Below, piece after piece: positions 1 through 12,486 of a stretch of DNA of 64,000 nucleotides. The stretch is from the NCBI GenBank assembly GCA_000733355.1, contig JNVV01000001.1, forward strand, positions 2,006,423-2,070,422, written 5' to 3'. Within the stretch, counting starts at the first letter, position 1, and every line of letters starts with the position of its first letter. Source of the DNA: Falciphora oryzae (Eukaryota; Ascomycota; Sordariomycetes; Magnaporthales; Magnaporthaceae). The notes beneath the pieces were generated by a model. The model was not told the origin of the DNA. It worked only from the letters and a program-made list of their open reading frames with translations, and searched no databases. The translations under genes and the position numbers were made by a program.

Positions 1-3000
1 AAGAGGAAGGACACTTACCAAAATGCATGATGGGACGACCGTCTCTCGTGTACTGGCGGCTCGTATCCGCAACGCTCTTGCTGCGCGTCCTCGCCGGCTG
101 CACGGGACCGGGTCCTTCATAGAGGCTCATGCCCCTGGAGCCGGTGGCTGTGCCAGGGCGGCCACCACGACCGCGCTGCGACCCGCCGTACTGTGACCCG
201 GCATACTGGGAGCCGCCGCCGTACACGTCATCCGGCACCGGCGCCAGCTGTACCGACATGTCCGCCTGCACGTGGCTGCTACCTGGCCTGGAGGACGAAT
301 ACTCGTTGCGGAATGGGGCCGGGGACGCCGACCTCGCCATGTCGTTGGGCGAGTTGTGGCGGTAGTAGCCCGGCTCCGAGCCGCGGGCCTGCGTTCTGGA
401 CGACGTAGACCCCACGGTGGGCGCATGAGAGGGCCGCCTCTGCTGCTGCGGCTGGTGGTGAGTCGGGTGCTGCGACTGGCTCCTGCGCTCGCTACCTCTG
501 CCATACGGATTCGGCGAGACGGAACGGTGGCTCTGTTGCTGTGGGTTCGGCGAGGCAGAGCGATGCGAGCGCTGCTGTGGGTTCGGGGATGCGGAACGGT
601 GGGAGCGCTGCTGCGGGTCCGCCATGCTGTTCGGACGAGGCGAGGCACTTCGAGGCGGTGCGGGAGAGGCGGCGCGGGGCATTTCGGCAGCTCCCCTGGT
701 TGCGGGGCGGGGTGCTGAGGCATATCCGCCGCTGCCAGGTCCTGGGGACGCGGCCGCGGCGGGCTGGCTGAACAGGCTGCGGGTCTGGCTCACGAACTTT
801 TGGGATGTCTCCTTCATGGCCCTGGAAGTGCACGCAGGCGAGGGAACTCCCAGCCTCTGAACCTGCTGGTCATACGACGGCGGCGGCGTGCCTCTCATGG
901 CAGCCGCGACCGGGTCGTTGCCCCTGACAGACGCGGCAGTGCGGGACGCAGACTGAGCCCCGGGAGCAGGCGTGGAGATGCCGTGGTACATGTCAGCTGA
1001 GACACGCACCGACGACTGCTTGCCGACCTGCGTAACTCCCTTAAGCTCCGCAAGGGCCAAGGCAATCGGGTCATCTTCCGGTGTCTCGCTTGCTGCGGGC
1101 TCCTTCTTCCTTCCTGGAGTCGCCACAGGGAACACGTTCTGGCCGACGTTGAGGGCAAGGCTCGCGTTGGCGTCGATCGGGTCGGGGCTTGGCGCCCTAG
1201 CCTCGGCCGCTTGCTGGGGCTGGCTGCTGCTTCCTCCGTATGCTATCGGAGCGCGGGCGGAACCCTGCGAGGTTTGTGAAGGATGCCAAGTGTTCCGCAG
1301 CGATGCTGATGGCGGCTGCTGCATGTCCTTGTTGCTCTTGCGTCGGAAAGGGCTGTGGTTCTGGAAGAACCCACTCCTTTTTTTGATTGTGTTGTTCCTC
1401 TCCCTCTCCTGTTCCCGCTCCCTCTCCATCTGCCTCTCTTTCTCCTGCTCGCGCTCTCTCTCGAGCTGCCTCTCCCTCTCCCTCTCTTGCTCCATCTCCT
1501 TCTGCCTCTGCAGCTCCCGTTCCCTCTCTTTCTGCTGCTCTCGCTCCCTCTCCAGTTGGCGCTCCCTCTCCAACTGGCATTCCCTCTCCTGTCGTTCCCT
1601 CTCTTGTTGCTCCCTCTCTTGTTGCTCCCTCTCTTGTTGCTCTCGCTCCTGACGCTCCCTCTCCTGTCGCTCTCTCTCCAACTGCCTCTCTTTCTCTTGT
1701 CGCTCCCTCTCCACCTGTCTCTCCCTCTCCATCTGTCTCTCCCTCTCCATCTGTCTCTCCCTCTCTTGCCGCTCCCTCTCAATCTGCCGCTCCCTCTCCA
1801 TCTGCCGCTCTCTCTCCATCTGCCGCTCTCTCTCCATCTGCCGCTCCCTTTCGAGCTGCCTCTCTCGCTCCCGCTCCCTATCGGCTAGCAGCGGCGCGGG
1901 AGCCTGCTTGACAGGCGACGGCATCCCATTGGGTCCCTCCAAGTCGGAAACCGAGGTGGGGTTGGAGTACTCGCTATTGTCATCCCGGCTGGAGGGCCGC
2001 GCCGAGCTGAGCTGCGAGCTTACTGCCGAGGGGATCTGCGAGTCGATTTGGGATCCGAGGTGGGACCCGAGATCAGAGCTGGTGGGTTTGGTACGGCACA
2101 ACATTGTCATACCATCCATTGGGTAAGGGTCATGTGGCACCGGGGTGAAGTCATTTGGATCAAACGGCGCCGCAGCCTGTCTCGGTTGCTGTTGCTGCCT
2201 CAGCTGCTGCTGCCTGAGCTGAAGTTGTTGGAGCTGCTGCTGCTGCTGTTGGTGCTGCCGCTGAAGCTGCTGATGATGTTGCTGAAGCTCATGCTGCTGT
2301 TGCTGAGGCGGAGGCTGCCTGGACTCTTGACCACGGAGCTGCAGCCTATGCGGCTGTGGTGCAAAGTCGTTGGGGTCAAATGGCGCTCTCGATTGCTGGG
2401 GCGGCGCCTGTTTGGGCTCCTGAGCACGAAGCTGCAGTCTCGGCTGCTGCGGCGCAAAGTCGTTCGGGTCGTAGGGTGGCTTGGCCTGCTGGGGCGGCGG
2501 TTGCTTCATCTCCAGCGCCCGGGGCGGCTGCCTCTGCTTCTCGGTGACGGCGGCCTTTTGGGGGGCAAGCCCCTGCTCGCGGCCCGGTGGTGTTCCTGAC
2601 CCGCCATGCAGAAGCTCCCTCGCCAGCGCGTTGTTGGGGTCATGGTGCGACTCGAACATGGACGGCTGCGGCGAGGACGAGCGGAACGCCGGGTTGATGC
2701 TGCGGGGGAACTGGGCTACCACGTAGTTCTCGTCGTCGGACGCCTCCGATTGCGAGTCTACGTCACCGCGGCAGAAGTTGATGTACTTTGGCGGGTCAGG
2801 GATCTCCTGGCCGGTGCCGTGCTCCGTGATGAAGGTTGCAATGTCCTTCTCGACGTCCAGCTTCTCAAGCGAGAGGCGGATCTTCTCGCATGAGGCATCG
2901 TCACTAACGCAGACGGTGGACGCAATGTTGGCGAATGTCCACAGGCTGCTCTTGGTGAAGTCGAGTCGCTCCTCCTCCAGGTCCTGGAACTTGTCGGCCG

Positions 3001-3903
3001 CCGCCTTCCACTCGCGGTTCCAGCGCGCGGTCGTGTCCTCCAGCGCCTTGACTGCGTTCTCGTACTCGGTGTTGGACGTCGCCAGGGTTATTTGTGTCTT
3101 TTCCAGCTTGGCCTTGTTCTTCCGCTCCTCCTGGCCCATGACCATGTGCCCCTGGGCAAGATACCCCTTGATCTTCAGGCACTCCTGCTCGTACTTATCG
3201 CGAGTCTGGATGGGTCAGGTGTTAGCGGGATTCACTTGTAGGCAGCGTGTCGCCTCGACAGTCCCATCGCCATCGTACCTTGTTGACAGTTTGCGTCTGC
3301 TGGATCTTGACCTTCAAGATCTTCTCGATGCTGTTCTGTATAATCTTTCGGCGCTCCTTCATCGCCCCGGCGAATGCTGCCAGCGGCTCCTCCAGCTCGC
3401 TTTTCATCTGCGCTGCTATGTTCTGGTGCTGCTTGCCGATAGACTCCAGCTCACCTCGCACCGTGTCCAGCGACGTCTTCAGGCTTCCTGTTTCCTGCGA
3501 CCCCAGCGATTTCTTACACAGCGACAGGAGTTTTCTGGAGTATTCATCCTCGATTGATGCTCGGGCTGTTTTGCACAGGCGTGTCTTTTGGTCAGCGCTT
3601 TTGGCCGCTTTCTCCTCTGGGTGTCGAGCCCTCGAGAAGCGGGGGAGATTGAGACATACCGCCGTAGAATGATCGGAGCTCGTCGCAAGTCTGCTTCGCA
3701 CCAAGCATGCGGTCAAAGAGCGGCCCTACTCCCGCATCATCCTTGCCCCAGAAGTTGTTGGCGACTTTGCAGCGTTAGGAGGCGTCAGCCATGTCCATGA
3801 CGATATCTTGACCGCCAGATCGGATTGTTCGGCTTTCTAGCTTCATCGTCCAATACGTACAGGAGAGGGCAACGCTTGGCGCATCATTAACCGCTGCTGG
3901 CAT
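1..3903 (-). CDS. Cdc15/Imp2-type F-BAR septation protein (3' part missing)
   Basis: Exons 3903-3861, 3764-3660, 3565-3279 and 3205-19; the last ends at a GTAAGT donor, so at least one more exon lies beyond the left edge. The start is the ATG at 3903. Its 43-nt exon is spliced past an in-frame TAA to give an N-terminus reading SFANNFWG, the expected beginning of an F-BAR domain. The F-BAR helices (FYGARASIEDEY, QMKSELEEPL, KAKLEKTQ) cover about residues 15-260. A long disordered tail follows with poly-Gln (about 2190-2330), an Arg/Glu-rich repeat (about 1384-1880) and Ser/Pro-rich sequence. In this family the C-terminus is an SH3 domain, which would be off the window. Cdc15/Imp2 proteins bind membrane and scaffold the contractile ring and septum. 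The identification is strong; Cdc15 versus Imp2 orthology is not resolved. Confidence 0.9.
1384..1880 (-). repeat. Arg/Glu-rich degenerate repeat in the F-BAR protein tail
   Basis: The plus strand is almost pure pyrimidine, with repeated CTCCCTCTCCATCTG-like units. Read on the minus strand in the gene's frame it encodes about 165 residues of RERERQ / MERERQ / EQQERE units. This should form a highly charged continuous helix or coiled coil. Slippage in such a tract should make its length variable between strains. Confidence 0.85.
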
Positions 3904-5603
3904 GGTGTCCAGCAGCGCGAAGGCGCGAATAGAATCGGACACAGTCCTGTGTTCTTTCTGGCGTGATGCGGCTCCTGGAAAGAGGCGGTGTCGGTGCCTC
4001 GGTATTAATGTCGTGAACTTTGTCCAAGATCCGTGGAATCTGGACCTCTTTGTGCTGTGGAATTCTAGTAGAGACCCGTCACTGGTATGACTGAGCAGGT
4101 CTCGCGTAATTGATTCAGAGTGGTGTCTGTCGGCTGGTCTAAGGTGGGAGTGTCGTGCCAGCTTCCTTCGTTGCAGTATTATTGACTTTCGTGGGTCCAG
4201 CTCGTGTTGACCCGGCAACCTGCCGCGGCAGCTGGGCGCAACTCCAAGCCTTGACAGCTTCGGAGTGTGGGTGGGGAATATGGGGCTCAACTGGCTCGGC
4301 GCCAGACAGCTTGCATCCTTCACCTTCACGCTTCAGCTGGCAACCCGACTGGACTACTCGACGGACTGGCGGGGCGGCAAGACCAAGGCCCCAACCGCAC
4401 CGTGTCTCCCCTCGGCTGCATGGCCGCGCATGTCCGCCCGCCTGAATGCACTTGATTGCTCGTCTTGACACATCACCTCTGGCAATTGTCTGATCCACAG
4501 TGCTGAATGCCGCGGTGACCCGGCCTGAACGACGGACCGTTGAGTGGTGGAAGCTTGACGAAATACACGACGTGATATGTGAGGCAACCGCAGACCACCC
4601 ACCTCAGTGGCTTCCCAACCGAAGCTACCGCGCTGGCAGTCGTGTTGTCACCGGTAAACACGCCGCTGTGTCAGTATCTCTGTTCTAGGTGAATCAGCGA
4701 CGCTTTGGATTGTACGTGGCCAATAGCTGTGAGACGTAGCTGCCAGGTGCCTAGGAGTCAGTGTTCCATGGACTGACAAGAACAGACAAGGTGGGCCTCT
4801 TATTTCTTTCGATTCGTGGATGGTCTCCCCTTTGCTTGCCACATCGGACCTGAACAAAAAGAGCCAGAGCCGAGCAGAGGCTTGGAGGAAAAACAGAGTA
4901 AGAGCATTGGAACTACCTGTCAGTATCTCAACTCGGACTTGTTGGCACCAGTCTTTCCTTCCGTTGGATATAGCTTCCCACGACGTCGTCTTTGCAGCCA
5001 GCGAATTCCCCGTCTTTCCCACCTCGCACGTGCCCCGCAAGACTGGGCGACTGTCAGTGGCTGTCTGCCGGGCCGCGCCACATACTGAGCCACACACCGA
5101 CATTAGCTTTGCAGTTTGAACTTCACACGTCGGAATCTTCACCTAGCAAAGCTGCCTCGCCCACCCCAAAGCCATCGCAGTCAAAAAAAAAAAAAAAAAA
5201 AACCGACCAACCCGGGCTCGCGCCGGCGAAGCTACTCCTCGCAGAACTACCCTTCCATTTCGGCCCGCATCATCCTTTCACGTAGATTCCAGTACTGGCG
5301 CGGTTTTCGATTTTTTAGCACGCGCCCTGCACCCTTGTGCGTCAGACTCGCCCGCCCGATGCCCCCCAGGCCCGCGTTCTTCCCCCAACGCTCAAGCGCA
5401 TAGTCAGGCACCCGCTCCAAGCACCTCGGCCCCCGCCAGCCCGGCGCCCATCTTCATCGCCCTCGCAGCCGCCTCTCGTCCATGCCCCGACGGCCTGGCT
5501 GACGCACCCCCGCGGCCGCCTTGCTCACCTGGACGAAAGGGGCTCTATCGAGTAGGGGATAGACGCTCCAGCTTCAGGCCTCCTACAGCCCATCTTCACC
5601 CTC
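3904..5603. promoter_or_regulatory. Divergent promoter region between the F-BAR gene and NOT1
   Basis: About 1.7 kb between the two start codons. It contains a run of 20 A at 5183-5202 and a C-rich stretch just before the NOT1 start. No open frame here has family features. It must hold both 5' leaders and both promoters; no individual element is clear. Confidence 0.6.
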
Positions 5604-8600
5604 ATGGTGCCTCCGCCACCCCGACCAGGAACTTTTTCGCCAAACCAACCCCAGGCGCTGCAGACGGGCATCAGCCATTCGCCCCATCCCTCGCAAACTG
5701 GCGGTCTCAGTGCTGGTGCAAGCCCGAGTACCAGCAGCCCCACTGGGACCAGCGTCAGCAAGATCAGTGTCGCCCAGGTCTACCTCCTGCTGAGCACTAT
5801 CAAGGAGGATAAGGAAGATCCCACAAAGTGGGATCAGCACACAGAGCAGCTGAGAAAGGTATGTCCTCCCCCCCGCCTCGTCGCTGCCTTCGTCGCGCCA
5901 AGTCGCGTCCCTGCCTCCATGTCGCCTGACCTGCCCCCGCGATTGCATCTGTGCTGACGCGCGCCCGCCTCTGCGCTGCAGCTCATCGATGACAACGGCA
6001 TGGAAGTGTTCACAAAGTACTTCGCGCGCCTGGTAGCAGGCAATGCTCCCCAGATCTTCCCGGGCGTGTCCCGCCTAGGAGGCAATGCCGGCAACATGCA
6101 TATACTGGTCGGCGAGATGCGTAAGATCGGTCGCGACCAGGACCATGCCCGCAAGATTGCCGAGTCTATCGAGCAAGGCACCGAGGACATCTTCCGAGAC
6201 TTCGATCTGTCAACCTTTATGGAGCACTTCAAGCTGGACCCTCTCGAGAAGACCATCCTCGCACTTGCTTTCAAGGTCGGGGCGCGCTCTGATCTGAGGA
6301 CCAAAGGTACGTCGTGTTGCCGCCCGCCCAGCTTGCTTGCGCCCTCGAGATTTTCGTGCCTTTTCTTGCCCTCTTTCTAATCTTACCCGACAACAGCCGA
6401 TGCGATTCTCTCGGCCAACTTCTCCTCCTTTGTCAATATCTTGTCAAGGCCGGCCGGGGAAATTGCCCATCTCACGCCATCCTTCGTCTCCCTTATCCTC
6501 GATCGCTTCATACAGGAACACCCTCCCAACTTCGCCTCCCACGCCAAGTCGGAGCTGGTATTCAAAGCGACCACTCGCTATTCTCAGAGCGACCAAGCCC
6601 CACCTTCCGAGGTCCTAGCTACCCTCGACCTGTTCCGTGTCCTTGGTGACAAGCCTGGGAACGCGCTGGCGCTGTATATGAAGAAGGTGGGGTCCGAGTT
6701 CACTCGCGACCATGACACCTGCCTCAAATACCTGCAGTCTCGACCGGGTAGTATTCCGCTGGGCGAGGAGCAGGTGTCGTTCGCGTTGACCTACGCCACC
6801 GTCAGCCAGACCCAACGGCACGACCCCGCGGTCCTGGTGAGCGCCCTCAGGCATGTGGTCAACAACGCTTCCTTCAGGTGGCAGCTTGTGGTGTCGTGCT
6901 TTGATCAGCGCGATGCTCGCATATCCTCGAGCCAGTTTCTGCGTCTCTATAGCGCGCTGCTGCCTGTCGCCAAGGAGGATAGCTCGTTCGACATACAGCA
7001 CCTCTGGGGTGGGAACTGGGACAACCCCGAGACGCAGCTCTCCTACATATGCGCCTTCGCGTCTCTGAGCCCGGAACAACTGGACGCAAGCAACATTCCG
7101 GGTCTTGAACCTACCTTCACGCTCGAGTCGTACGCGCAATCCCCACCGCCTGTGCTCGAGCGCGCCGCGGTTGCCGTCAAGCACCCTCTGGTCTCTGTGG
7201 CAGCCCTCTCGGCCGTTTTTCATGTCGCTCTAAACTCCATCCACGCTTCGCAGACCCCTGAGGCTAAGCGCCTTTTCCAAGAGGTTGTCGTTCCGAATCT
7301 GGACATCTTCGTTGTGTCCGCCTTTGGTGTTCCAAAACCTTGGCCAGCCATGGCCGTCGAAACCCTGAACTCGCTCTTCGAGAACTTCCTCTATGAGAAT
7401 TCTCACCACTTCGACTTCGTTCTGGAAAGCCTATGGAGGAAGGACAGCGACTGGGTCAAGCAGAGACTTGCCGATGCCCATGCCGTCAAGCCGATGGATC
7501 TGCCACTAATATTCAAGCATGCCGTCAAGCACAACTGGCTCAACGACCTGGTCTCTCTGACGACTGGGTTCGGCCTCGACCTGGCTGCTCTTGCTCACGC
7601 CGAAGGGTACTTGGACCTAGCTGAGTACGCGAGGAATAATAGAGACAGGAGCGGCGAGATCTCGCGGTCGCTGTTGCAATTCCTCCTGATCAAGGCCGAG
7701 ATGGAGCTGAAGGTGCAGAGGCCGCCCGAGCAGTCTCTGCCAACGAAACAGAACACGCCTCTCCAGGTTAAGACTGTCTCTGCACTCTTAGGAATCCTAC
7801 AGGATTTCCTCCCGAAGCAGCCGTTCCCCGAACTTATTACTGTTCAGCGGACGTGCATCACCGTATACCCGCGCTTGATCAACTACAGCGAGGGATACGA
7901 CGACATTATCGACGCCAACGGGAAAACGGGCAACGCTTTGCCTCCTGCCGCCAACGCCAAGATGGAGGAGCATTACAAGAAGATGTACAGTGACGAGGTC
8001 CAAGTCCGACATATTGTCGAGGTGCTTGAGAGGTACAAGCACTCTCGTGATCCTTTGGAGCAGGACATCTTTGCTTGCATGATTCACGGCCTCTTCGACG
8101 AGTATACGCACTTCAGTGATTACCCTCTCGAGGCGCTGGCGACCACAGCCGTTCTGTTTGGCGGCATCATCTCTCACAAGCTTATTTCTGAGCTCCCTCT
8201 TCAGATTGGACTTGGCATGATCCTGGAGGCTGTTAGGGACCACAACCCCAACCAGGCCATGTACAAATTCGGGCTCCAGGCTCTGATGCAGCTGTTCACC
8301 AGGTTACGTGAGTGGCCTGGGTTTTGCGAGCAGTTGCTCCAGGTCCCCGGCCTTCAGGGGACGGAAGCGTGGAAGAAGGCCGAGGACGTGGTTCGGAGCC
8401 ACGAGGAGGAATTGTCGAGGAAGCACAACGGGACTGGTGGCCTAGGGGGTGACGGCCTGACGAACGGCAACACTGACGACGGCGGGGGGCCAGAGCCACA
8501 TGCTCCACCGTTCTCATCAATCAATGTCGACAACCGCCCGTCCAACCTCGGCCTTGAAGATCCCGACGACGACACACAGGGCAAGATACAGTTCGTGCTA

Positions 8601-11600
8601 AACAACATCACCGAGAACACCCTCCAGACCATGTTCAAAGAACTCTCCGACATGCTTGAGCAGAAGCATCAGCAATGGTTCGCCAGCCACCTGGTTGAGG
8701 AGCGGGCCAAGATGCAGCCGAACTACCACCACGTCTACCTTGACCTGGTCAAGCAGTTTGGGGACAAGTCATTATGGTCTGAGGTACTACGGGAGACGTA
8801 CATCAGCGTTGCCCGCATGCTCAACGCTGAGGCCACTATGGTGAACTCGACCGAACGCACGCACCTCAAGAACCTCGGCGGCTGGCTGGGCTTGTTGACC
8901 CTTGCAAGGGATAAGCCCATCAAGCACAAGAACATCGCCTTCAAGCAGCTTCTCATGGAGGCCCATGATACTAAGAGGCTCATTGTGGTCATCCCTTTCG
9001 TCTGCAAGGTTCTGATCCAGGGAGCTTCGTCCAATGTCTTCCGTCCGCCGAATCCCTGGCTCATGGACATCATTTACCTGCTTATCGAACTGTATCACAA
9101 TGCCGAGCTAAAACTCAACTTGAAGTTCGAGATCGAAGTGCTCTGCAAGGGACTAAGCCTCGACCACAAGAGCATAGAGCCTTCCGGCGAGATCCTGAAC
9201 CGCATCGCGGTGGAGGAGCCCGCGGAAATGGCGCCGCCCGACGCTCTCGAATCTTTCGAGAATCTGTCCCTGAACGGCATGGGACCGGCGGTTGGCGGCG
9301 GTCTGTCTCCGCACGCGATCACACCGTCGATTCCTGACATCAGTTCCCTCCTGCAGATTCCACCGACCAACGAGATGGTCGTGAGCACTTCTCGACTCAC
9401 CGAGATTGTTAGGACAGCCATCAACAAGGCACTGCACGACATCATCCAACCAGTCGTTGATAGGTCCGTTACGATCGCCGCCATCTCGACGCAGCAGATG
9501 GTTCACAAGGACTTTTGCACGGAACCCGACGAGAACCGTGTTCGTACATCTGCCATCAACATGGTCAAGGCGACTGCTGGAAGCTTGGCCCTGGTTACCT
9601 CGCGAGAGCCGCTCCGGGTCAACATTGGCAACCACATGCGCAGCCTCTCCAACGACCTCCCCCAAGTGCTGCCCGAGGGTACGATCCACATGTGCGTCAA
9701 TCTCAACCTGGACGCTGCATCTAGCGTGATTGAGAAGGCGGCCGAGGAGCGCGCTGTGCCAGAGATTGAAGAGATGTTGGAGATGGAGCTTGAAGCAAGG
9801 CGAAGACACCGCGCAACGAGGCCCAACGAGCCATATGTCGACCCGAGCATGAGCCGATGGGCGTGGACGATCCCCAATCCTTACAAGCTTTCTCCCAACG
9901 TCAATGGTCTCAACCCAGAGCAGATGGCCATTTACGAGGATTTTGCAAGGCAGCCCCGTACCTCCGCGACCCCAGCCGCGCCATCACACGCTGCCTCCGC
10001 ATCTGACGCATCAAGGTCGCTGGCGAACGAGGTCCTCCAGGACCAGTACAACTCGGTGCCTGCCTTGCCTATTCCCGCGGAGACCCCAGCGAACTCCAAC
10101 CTGGGTACGCAGCAGGTGCCGTCATACTCGTCGCAAGGCTCCTCGTCCACCATAGTGAACGGGCGACAGCACGGCCCAAACATCGACGGCAGGGCCGTGG
10201 CCGAACGGGTGCAGAAGCTGCTCGTGGAGATCCAGAGGGTCGCAACCGATGCTCCCGAGGAGCACTTTGCCGACATTCCCCGCCCGCACCAGATTCTGGA
10301 CTTTGTCGACGCCGTCGTCCAGCTTCTGATCAAGGCGCAGCAGACGTCGGAGGACGTAACCATCTACGCGTCGGACCTCATCGCGCAGATGCTCTTCAAC
10401 AACCCCACAGACGATAGCCTTGCCATTGAGACGTTTGTACACGTTCTCAACACGCTCCGCAAGATCGCGGGGCCTGCCCTGAACCAGCGCGTCAACAATA
10501 TCTTCCAGCAGCAGCCCGGAGTGAACCTCCTGAGTCTGCCGCTCATCTCGAGTCTGATGGGGACTGACCTTCTGAACTGGAGAAACGTCGACGGTGCCAT
10601 CGCCGCTGCACTGAAGCAGCGCAAGGAAGGTTCCATCACCTTTTTGGAGAAGGTCCTGGACCTCACCGTCCTCAACGATACCCCAGTCACATTGTACGCC
10701 GATTTTGTGCGCAGTCTCGACGAGGCCTGGGCATGGATCATGGATGAGCCCGGAGTTCCGGGTGGCGATAGGCTGAAGGCCAAGGTTCTCGCGCCGCCCG
10801 CAGACCCTCCTGCAGGATTGAGCCACAACGAGATGGCCGCCCTCCGCCAAGACCAGATGGAGTATGTGTTCGAAGAGTGGGTCCGACTGTACACTCACCC
10901 CAGCGTGAGCGGCAAGTTTGCCGCCATCTTCGTCCAGCAGATGTTCGCTCGTCGTGTTATCAATAACACGGAGGACGTCACCCTGTTCGTGCGCGTGGCT
11001 GTAGAGAAGTCAGCCGAGATGTGCGAGTCCAACGCGCTCGCTGGTGGGAGCGCCTCAGACGGTTATCTTGGTATCGACGCCTTCGGAACCCTGATTGGGG
11101 TCCTTCTCAAGGGACAGAGCGAGGACGAGTCGAACGCCCAGTTTCCGCGGGCGGAGTTCTTGGACTCCGTCTTGGCGATCGGCGTGCTGCTGATGAACCA
11201 GCACTACCTCATGCGTGGGGATCAATTCAACCAGAGGCTATTCTTCCGCCTCTTTTCGGTCCTGCTCCACGAGGTCAACAATCTGGAGTGCGCCACTATC
11301 AGCGACAGCGAGCGTTGCGACATGACATTCGTTTTCGCTTCCAAGTTCAACGATCTCGGACCCGCCGTGTTCCCCGGCTTCGTCTATGCCTGGATCTCTC
11401 TCCTGGAGCACAAGGCATTCCTGCCATCGGTCATGAAAACGACCGAGAATGCCGGTTGGCCCCGCTTCACTAAGCTCATGAAGCAGCTGTTGGCATTCAT
11501 CGGCGAGCAACTGAAGGCGCTCGAGGTGTCCAACCTGGCTAAGGATCTCTACCGTGGGACGCTCAAGCTGCTGCTAGTTCTGCAGCATGATTTCCCAGAC

Positions 11601-12486
11601 TACCTCGCTGCCAATTACATCGAGCTCTGTGAGAGCATCCCGCCGCACTGCACGCAGCTCATAAATATGGTCTTGGTTGCTGCCCCGAGCTCCCAGCCGA
11701 AACTTCCCGACCCCCTTCACCCCGGCGTGCAGGTCGATCGGGTCGAAGACTCTCGGGAAGCTCCGGCGTACATGGGAGATCCCAGCAGCTTCCTTCGCCA
11801 GATGGGGCTGCTCGGAGTTTTGGAGCAGGCCCTGCGTGCTGGACCATCCGAGGATGCCATCGCACACATGACGCACGCGATTGGGCGACCCGACCAGAAG
11901 GCAACGGTGTACGGCAACGTGCCCCTGACGGTGAACCCACGGGTGATTGAAGCCATTGTTGCCTTGATTGGCATCTTCGCTGTGTCGAGGGTCGAAAAGG
12001 GCGGCCAGGTGTTTGTGCCCGGGGCGGCCGACATCTCCATCCTGTCCATCCTTGTCCACGAGCTGCCCCCCGAGAGCCGCTACTTCCTCCTGAGCAGCAT
12101 TGTTCACCGACTCCGCTTCGCCAACGCGCAGACCTCATTCTTCAGCCAGGCACTGCTCGACATTTTCGGGACGGACATGTCTGATGCCGAAGAGACGGAG
12201 ATCAGGCAGCAAATATGCCGCATCCTGCTCGAGCGGCTGGTGGGTTACTACCCCCAGCCCTGGGGTCTGTTGGTCACGATTGTCGAGCTGGTAAAGAACG
12301 AGAAGTACATGTTCTTCGAGCTCCCGTTCATCAAGACAGCTCCTGACGTGAGAGATTCCCAACCTTCCCTTTTCCTGTGACTGCCTGTGGTTGTTTTATG
12401 GCTGGAGCTAACGAGTCTTCCCTCTTTAGGTGGCTGAGAGATTCCTCACGATTCTTACTAGGAGAGGAGGCGACTATGGCATCTAA
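5604..12486 (+). CDS. NOT1: CCR4-NOT complex scaffold subunit NOT1
   Basis: Exons 5604-5858, 5982-6306, 6397-12347 and 12430-12486, giving 2195 residues, the usual size for fungal NOT1 (CDC39). Joins are clean: QLRK/LIDDNG, RTK/ADAIL and APD/VAERF. NOT1 is the scaffold that holds the deadenylases CAF1 and CCR4 and the NOT module. The N-terminus is a Pro/Ser-rich leader followed by HEAT-like helices. The CAF1-binding MIF4G-type domain lies about residues 927-1115 (from ENTLQTMFKELSD to the LNLKFEIEVL region). The DUF3819/CAF40-binding region starts about 1187 (TSRLTEIVRTAI, then TAGSLALVTSREPLR). The conserved NOT1 C-terminal homology domain occupies the last 350 residues or so. The last exon codes for only 18 residues plus the stop; without splicing, the frame ends early at 12380. 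Confidence 0.97.

Noticed and set aside
1355..1911. Plus-strand frames of Leu/Pro/Ser repeats
   Set aside because: They are antisense shadows of the Arg/Glu repeat of the F-BAR gene.
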